A stretch of DNA of 15,846 nucleotides from positions 1-15,846 of the forward strand of contig DLGL01000048.1 in assembly GCA_002482685.1 (NCBI GenBank), read 5' to 3'. The notes beneath the pieces were generated by a model. It worked only from the letters and a program-made list of their open reading frames with translations, had not been told where the DNA came from and searched no databases. Below, in pieces: positions 13,601 to 15,846 of this stretch. The DNA comes from Bacteriovoracaceae bacterium UBA7695. GTDB taxonomy: Bacteria; Bdellovibrionota; Bacteriovoracia; Bacteriovoracales; Bacteriovoracaceae. The translations under genes and the position numbers were made by a program. Numbering within the stretch: the stretch's first letter is position 1; each line of letters begins with the position of its first letter.

Positions 13601-15846
13601 CTATCTGCGTTTAACAAAGATTGTAGGGCCAGCTGATTCACTTTCACTCCCAACCACAGAAGCGGTTTACACTTTTGGGACCTCATCTGGTAGTTTGAAT
13701 ACAATCGTAACCAAAAAACGTGAAAAATCAGGACAGGCAGGCACTTATGACGTTAAAGAATTCTTTGATGGCAAAGGTAGGAGTTTGGCGAAGATTTCAG
13801 AAGGTCCAACTGGTAAGTACGTCCTTGAGGCTACAACCTATAATCAGAGAGGCGAGAAACATCTAGTTTATCAGAAATCGTTTGTAGGTAGTTTTATACT
13901 TCCAAGCTCAATGTCTGGGATTGGCTTTTTTGAAACTCTATACGATTCTTTAAAACGTCCTATTCTTATATTCAATCCTGAGCACACTATTAGTGATGCT
14001 TCTTATAAAGAGACCTACTATCTAGTTGGGGAAACAATATCCTACGATGAGGAGAGAAAAGTTTCCTACGAGTATAAGGATTCATTAGGCAGGCGCATTG
14101 GACACAAGGATGCCTTGGCAAATGATGTGGTTTATGACTTCGATTCCCTTGATCAGATGATTAAAATTACCGATCCTCAGTCCTCTGAAACCCTCTTTGG
14201 TTATGATACTCAAGGACGTAGAATCTGTAAGCTTGATCCTACTGTTGGGTTGACGAAGTATTCTTATAATTCTGAGAATTTGGTCACTCAGAAAGACATG
14301 TATGGCTACGTGAGTGGACATTCTGACTGCTCAATTCCAGCTGGAGTTACACCTCGTACGGTTACAACAGATTATGCTGATGATCTTAATCGGATAACCA
14401 AAACTGATTTCCCCACAGGATCTAATACCGAAGATGTTACTTATGTGTATGACGACGTAGCTTCAACTTATCCAGTAGGCAAACTTACATCAGTGGACTT
14501 TGGCAATGGATCTAAGAAATTTGACTATGATGTGTATGGAAATCAGTCAAAAGTCACTTTAACGATAGGATCGAATTCTTATCCTACCGAGAAAGTTTAC
14601 GATGTATTAGGAAGGATAGAAAAGATTATCTATCCAACAATTGGGAGTAATGCCCTTGCTATTAAATATGATTTTGATGAGGCGACTAATCTTGAATCTG
14701 TAAAAAATGATAGTACAAGTGCGGTTTATGCTCAAAACATGACTTATTCACCACTTTCTCAAATGAATCATGTTGAGTACGGAAACAACACTATTTCTTC
14801 GATGACATTTAATGATCAGGATCAGTCGTATAGGCTAGTAAATATTTTAACTGAGAAATTAGGGACTCCGAATACCACTCTTCAAGATATAGATTATGAC
14901 TATGATAAAGTTTCCAACATCATAAGACGAGATAATCAAAAGGACTCTTTCGTTGAGGAGTATTCATTTGATGATCTTCACAGGTTAACGAATGCTGATT
15001 TAGCAGGAACAGATAAAACTTGGGCTTTTGACGAGGTTGGTAACATAACTTCTAACGATGGTGTTACTTACAGTTATAGTTCGGGAAGGAAGCAGATTAT
15101 CTCTTCTGTAGGAGCTGATAGCTATACATTTGATGAATTTGGAAATATCAATCAAGACAATAGCCGTGCTTATAGTTTTGATTGGAATAATAGACTAAGA
15201 GGAATCACGAAGTCTTCTCAAACTACGACGTATAGTTATGGGGAAGATGGTTTAAGGGTTGTAAAGAATACTCCTAGTTTAACGACAATTTTTATGGATA
15301 AGTTTACGGAGTTAAGAGGAACTAGCGTTATTAGGCATATTTATGGAGATAAAAAATTAATTGCATCAATTGATGAGCTAGGAAGCCTAACATATAATCA
15401 TCAAGATCATCTAAATTCTTCAAATATGAGAACTGACATTTCTGGAAGTGTCGTAAAAAATATAGAATATTTCCCTTTTGGGGGAACAAGAACAAGCTCT
15501 GGCTCTTATAATAAAATCTTGAATCGTTTCACAAATCAGTATGAAGATGAGGAGTCGGATCTTTATTATTATCAACAAAGATATTATGGGCCGCAGTTGA
15601 ATCGATTCATAAGTGCTGATCCGCTTTACTCTGACCGGATGGATAAGAGAGGGATCAACTCTCAGGAGCTGAATCTTTATGCATATGCGGGCAATAACCC
15701 AATAAACAAATTAGATCCTGAAGGCACAGCCGCAGTCTCCGCCCAGGGAGAGGTTATGGCTTTTTTTGGATTTAGGGGTATTTCCAGTAACGTTTCAGGG
15801 GCTGTTTCAGTTGATTTGAATCCTTTTTCTCAAACCTTTTTAAAAA
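10632..15846 (+). CDS. SpvB/TcB-RHS fusion (Tc toxin B+C type cocoon protein), C-terminus cut off
   Basis: The frame stays open for 1738 codons to the window end. A signal peptide (MKLKFELLLLGVLLSSPGLA, cleavage before Gln21) is followed by an SpvB domain (PF03534): ISMPSLPG at 34-41, then VLYNSGDGQSEFGLGWSLNV (80-99) and KKGVPTY, almost the family signature. FG-GAP/VCBS calcium-loop repeats follow, with VDMNRDSFPD (345), DVDGDRVAD (396), DINADGRLD (452), DMNGDGLTD (504), DINNDGYDD (561) and DMNGNSTVD (614). These correspond to the TcB beta-propeller. The TcB middle region shows NGLGLKTRIEYEF and GGYYDALDNDFRGFSLVE (about 707-724). YD repeats fill about 943-1550, then the RHS core: DHLNSSNMRTD, RFISADP (1658-1664), NLYAYAGNNPINKLDPEG (1681-1698). 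The visible start of the variable tip is 40 residues. Known BC proteins form a hollow cocoon that encloses and self-cleaves a toxic tip; the family Asp residues are candidates D1663 and D1695. The signal peptide is unlike classic Tc B components. Translation is probably coupled through the TAATG overlap. Confidence 0.97.
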   Translation, partial: MKLKFELLLLGVLLSSPGLAQEQDYFSGVSTEAISMPSLPGSVEGLPHTINESTSKGQFGFAVDIKVPKGVNDHTPAVKVLYNSGDGQSEFGLGWSLNVQSISVSTKKGVPTYTNTDTFWGPDGELVRIERSSSPNTFYAPYINKTQNLYEYVAGENTWIIHQGDGKKLFFGSDPSSKIENGQKTFKWFVEKISDNLGNEIVYEYTKTLGYPYLTSINYAFKSGTPHYSLNFSYEDREDLIESYKSTFLVTQSKRCSWIEVKSGSSYLVRSYEFVYQNQIHQKGSFLKEVYQHGVGGADLSPPMPPITFEYSEIDLEENFITTQMIFSDTQKFPPSLNKLRATLVDMNRDSFPDVLETSRYGAKVWLNNGAGGFDSHYTLPKFISLLGEGQSKILDVDGDRVADFVATGLYPQFYKGGINVSPGQLGFSATPSSIFSIPRYSIGSDNVKTVDINADGRLDIIAREVGSFKSFISTSEGNWNRAQDFVVNTGAFDLSSPYTFFADMNGDGLTDLVFVRTTTLIYLPNTGTGLFANPVKMDFEETKPLILDFFKIGKYNFVVDINNDGYDDLVSASESTVGLSLNMGNGTFAETIHIENVHDGEYNLKGVHISTGDMNGNSTVDILWTNDFQDWRYLDFSDGKLNLMTKLDNGLGLKTRIEYEFASRFGSHIDSDTPVLPHPMLVVSSIKETLGNSTDVIREDDYKYFGGYYDALDNDFRGFSLVEKTELGDSTIGHLYTKSAYEQGRLLVADHQQLMLLEKSEYTYSLAKKTIGDLLRKEAHNLSTLPTFVGLDNKNPGLPFVSLTIITEGDEDVSSSDRQHKIARSIDLSSEGFIEKDTTTTYLDLSQVIRKEEILLGINNIENTHITNRVCEKSTYDDTDTLLKRERFYYDAETLCSVTSGLLTKKDAWTGSGYETKNNYTYESFGALASFSDSLSHVTTIGYDSLDLNPTSVTNPAGHVKSATYSSDTGVLSSITDENSLATSLSYDLYLRLTKIVGPADSLSLPTTEAVYTFGTSSGSLNTIVTKKREKSGQAGTYDVKEFFDGKGRSLAKISEGPTGKYVLEATTYNQRGEKHLVYQKSFVGSFILPSSMSGIGFFETLYDSLKRPILIFNPEHTISDASYKETYYLVGETISYDEERKVSYEYKDSLGRRIGHKDALANDVVYDFDSLDQMIKITDPQSSETLFGYDTQGRRICKLDPTVGLTKYSYNSENLVTQKDMYGYVSGHSDCSIPAGVTPRTVTTDYADDLNRITKTDFPTGSNTEDVTYVYDDVASTYPVGKLTSVDFGNGSKKFDYDVYGNQSKVTLTIGSNSYPTEKVYDVLGRIEKIIYPTIGSNALAIKYDFDEATNLESVKNDSTSAVYAQNMTYSPLSQMNHVEYGNNTISSMTFNDQDQSYRLVNILTEKLGTPNTTLQDIDYDYDKVSNIIRRDNQKDSFVEEYSFDDLHRLTNADLAGTDKTWAFDEVGNITSNDGVTYSYSSGRKQIISSVGADSYTFDEFGNINQDNSRAYSFDWNNRLRGITKSSQTTTYSYGEDGLRVVKNTPSLTTIFMDKFTELRGTSVIRHIYGDKKLIASIDELGSLTYNHQDHLNSSNMRTDISGSVVKNIEYFPFGGTRTSSGSYNKILNRFTNQYEDEESDLYYYQQRYYGPQLNRFISADPLYSDRMDKRGINSQELNLYAYAGNNPINKLDPEGTAAVSAQGEVMAFFGFRGISSNVSGAVSVDLNPFSQTFLK
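13458..15269 (+). repeat. RHS/YD peptide repeat region within the SpvB-RHS gene
   Basis: The encoded protein contains about 15 degenerate RHS repeats of the form YDxxGR(I/L)xxI or xFDxxGNI. Examples are GYDSLD, SYDLYLRLTKI, EYKDSLGRRIGH, GYDTQGRRICKLD, VYDVLGRIEKIIYP, TFDEFGNINQD and SYGEDGLRVVKN. They are peptide-level repeats with little DNA identity. In solved RHS structures such repeats build the wall of the cocoon. Confidence 0.85.

Noticed and set aside
10932..14321. Several open frames of 60-80 codons on both strands inside the SpvB-RHS gene
   Set aside because: They are shadows of the continuous 1738-codon frame, which carries clear SpvB, FG-GAP and RHS motifs throughout.
15714..15846. 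SpvB-type ADP-ribosyltransferase domain at the C-terminus
   Set aside because: Only 40 residues of the tip are visible and none of the ADP-ribosyltransferase motifs is present in them.

Overview
The window looks like a chromosomal segment of a Gram-negative bacterium with low to moderate GC. The many Sec signal peptides, a likely lipoprotein and an OafA-type envelope acyltransferase show the Gram-negative envelope. The gene style (short intergenic gaps, GTG starts, a tiny Lys-rich protein, YceI family, an exported phage tail-collar protein) suggests a Bdellovibrio-like or Bacteriovorax-like lineage (Bdellovibrionota). That placement is an inference from style and is not proven by any marker gene.

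Left part (1-3859) is ordinary cargo. It holds the N-terminus of a dicarboxylate/amino-acid:cation symporter (minus, cut by the window edge), a stand-alone LON substrate-binding-domain protein (379-993), a 38-residue very basic protein (1007-1123, minus), a secreted YceI-family lipocalin-like protein (1215-1793) and a 646-residue acyltransferase-3/SGNH protein (1867-3807). A hairpin at 3831-3859 separates this block from a convergent gene (3867-4508, minus) for an exported single-domain phage tail-collar protein.

Right part (4733 to the end) is the striking region: six tightly packed plus-strand genes, almost certainly one operon, all encoding proteins with export or membrane-anchor signals. 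In order they are two small paralogous Cys-containing proteins (the second with a likely lipobox), an unknown 398-residue secreted protein, a 113-residue membrane-anchored protein, a 1027-residue secreted protein with helical regions, a PA-IL/LecA-like lectin fold and a FN3-like C-terminus, and a protein of at least 1738 residues cut by the window end. The last has a signal peptide, an SpvB/TcB N-terminal domain, FG-GAP/VCBS beta-propeller repeats, a TcB middle region, many RHS YD repeats and a complete RHS core ending in DPEG. A new C-terminal tip begins just before the window stops.

The last gene is a fused B+C type component of a Tc/RHS toxin cocoon. Its five upstream partners do not resemble the usual TcA subunit, so the operon is a candidate for a variant, envelope-exported SpvB-RHS delivery or adhesion system. 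The lectin-like protein may be the recognition or anchoring part and the paralogous small proteins may be accessory envelope factors; these roles are inferred from context. The divergent tail-collar gene, another phage-derived recognition fold, may or may not belong to it. No rRNA, tRNA, CRISPR array, insertion sequence or origin was seen, and no gene-free stretch exceeds 300 bases.
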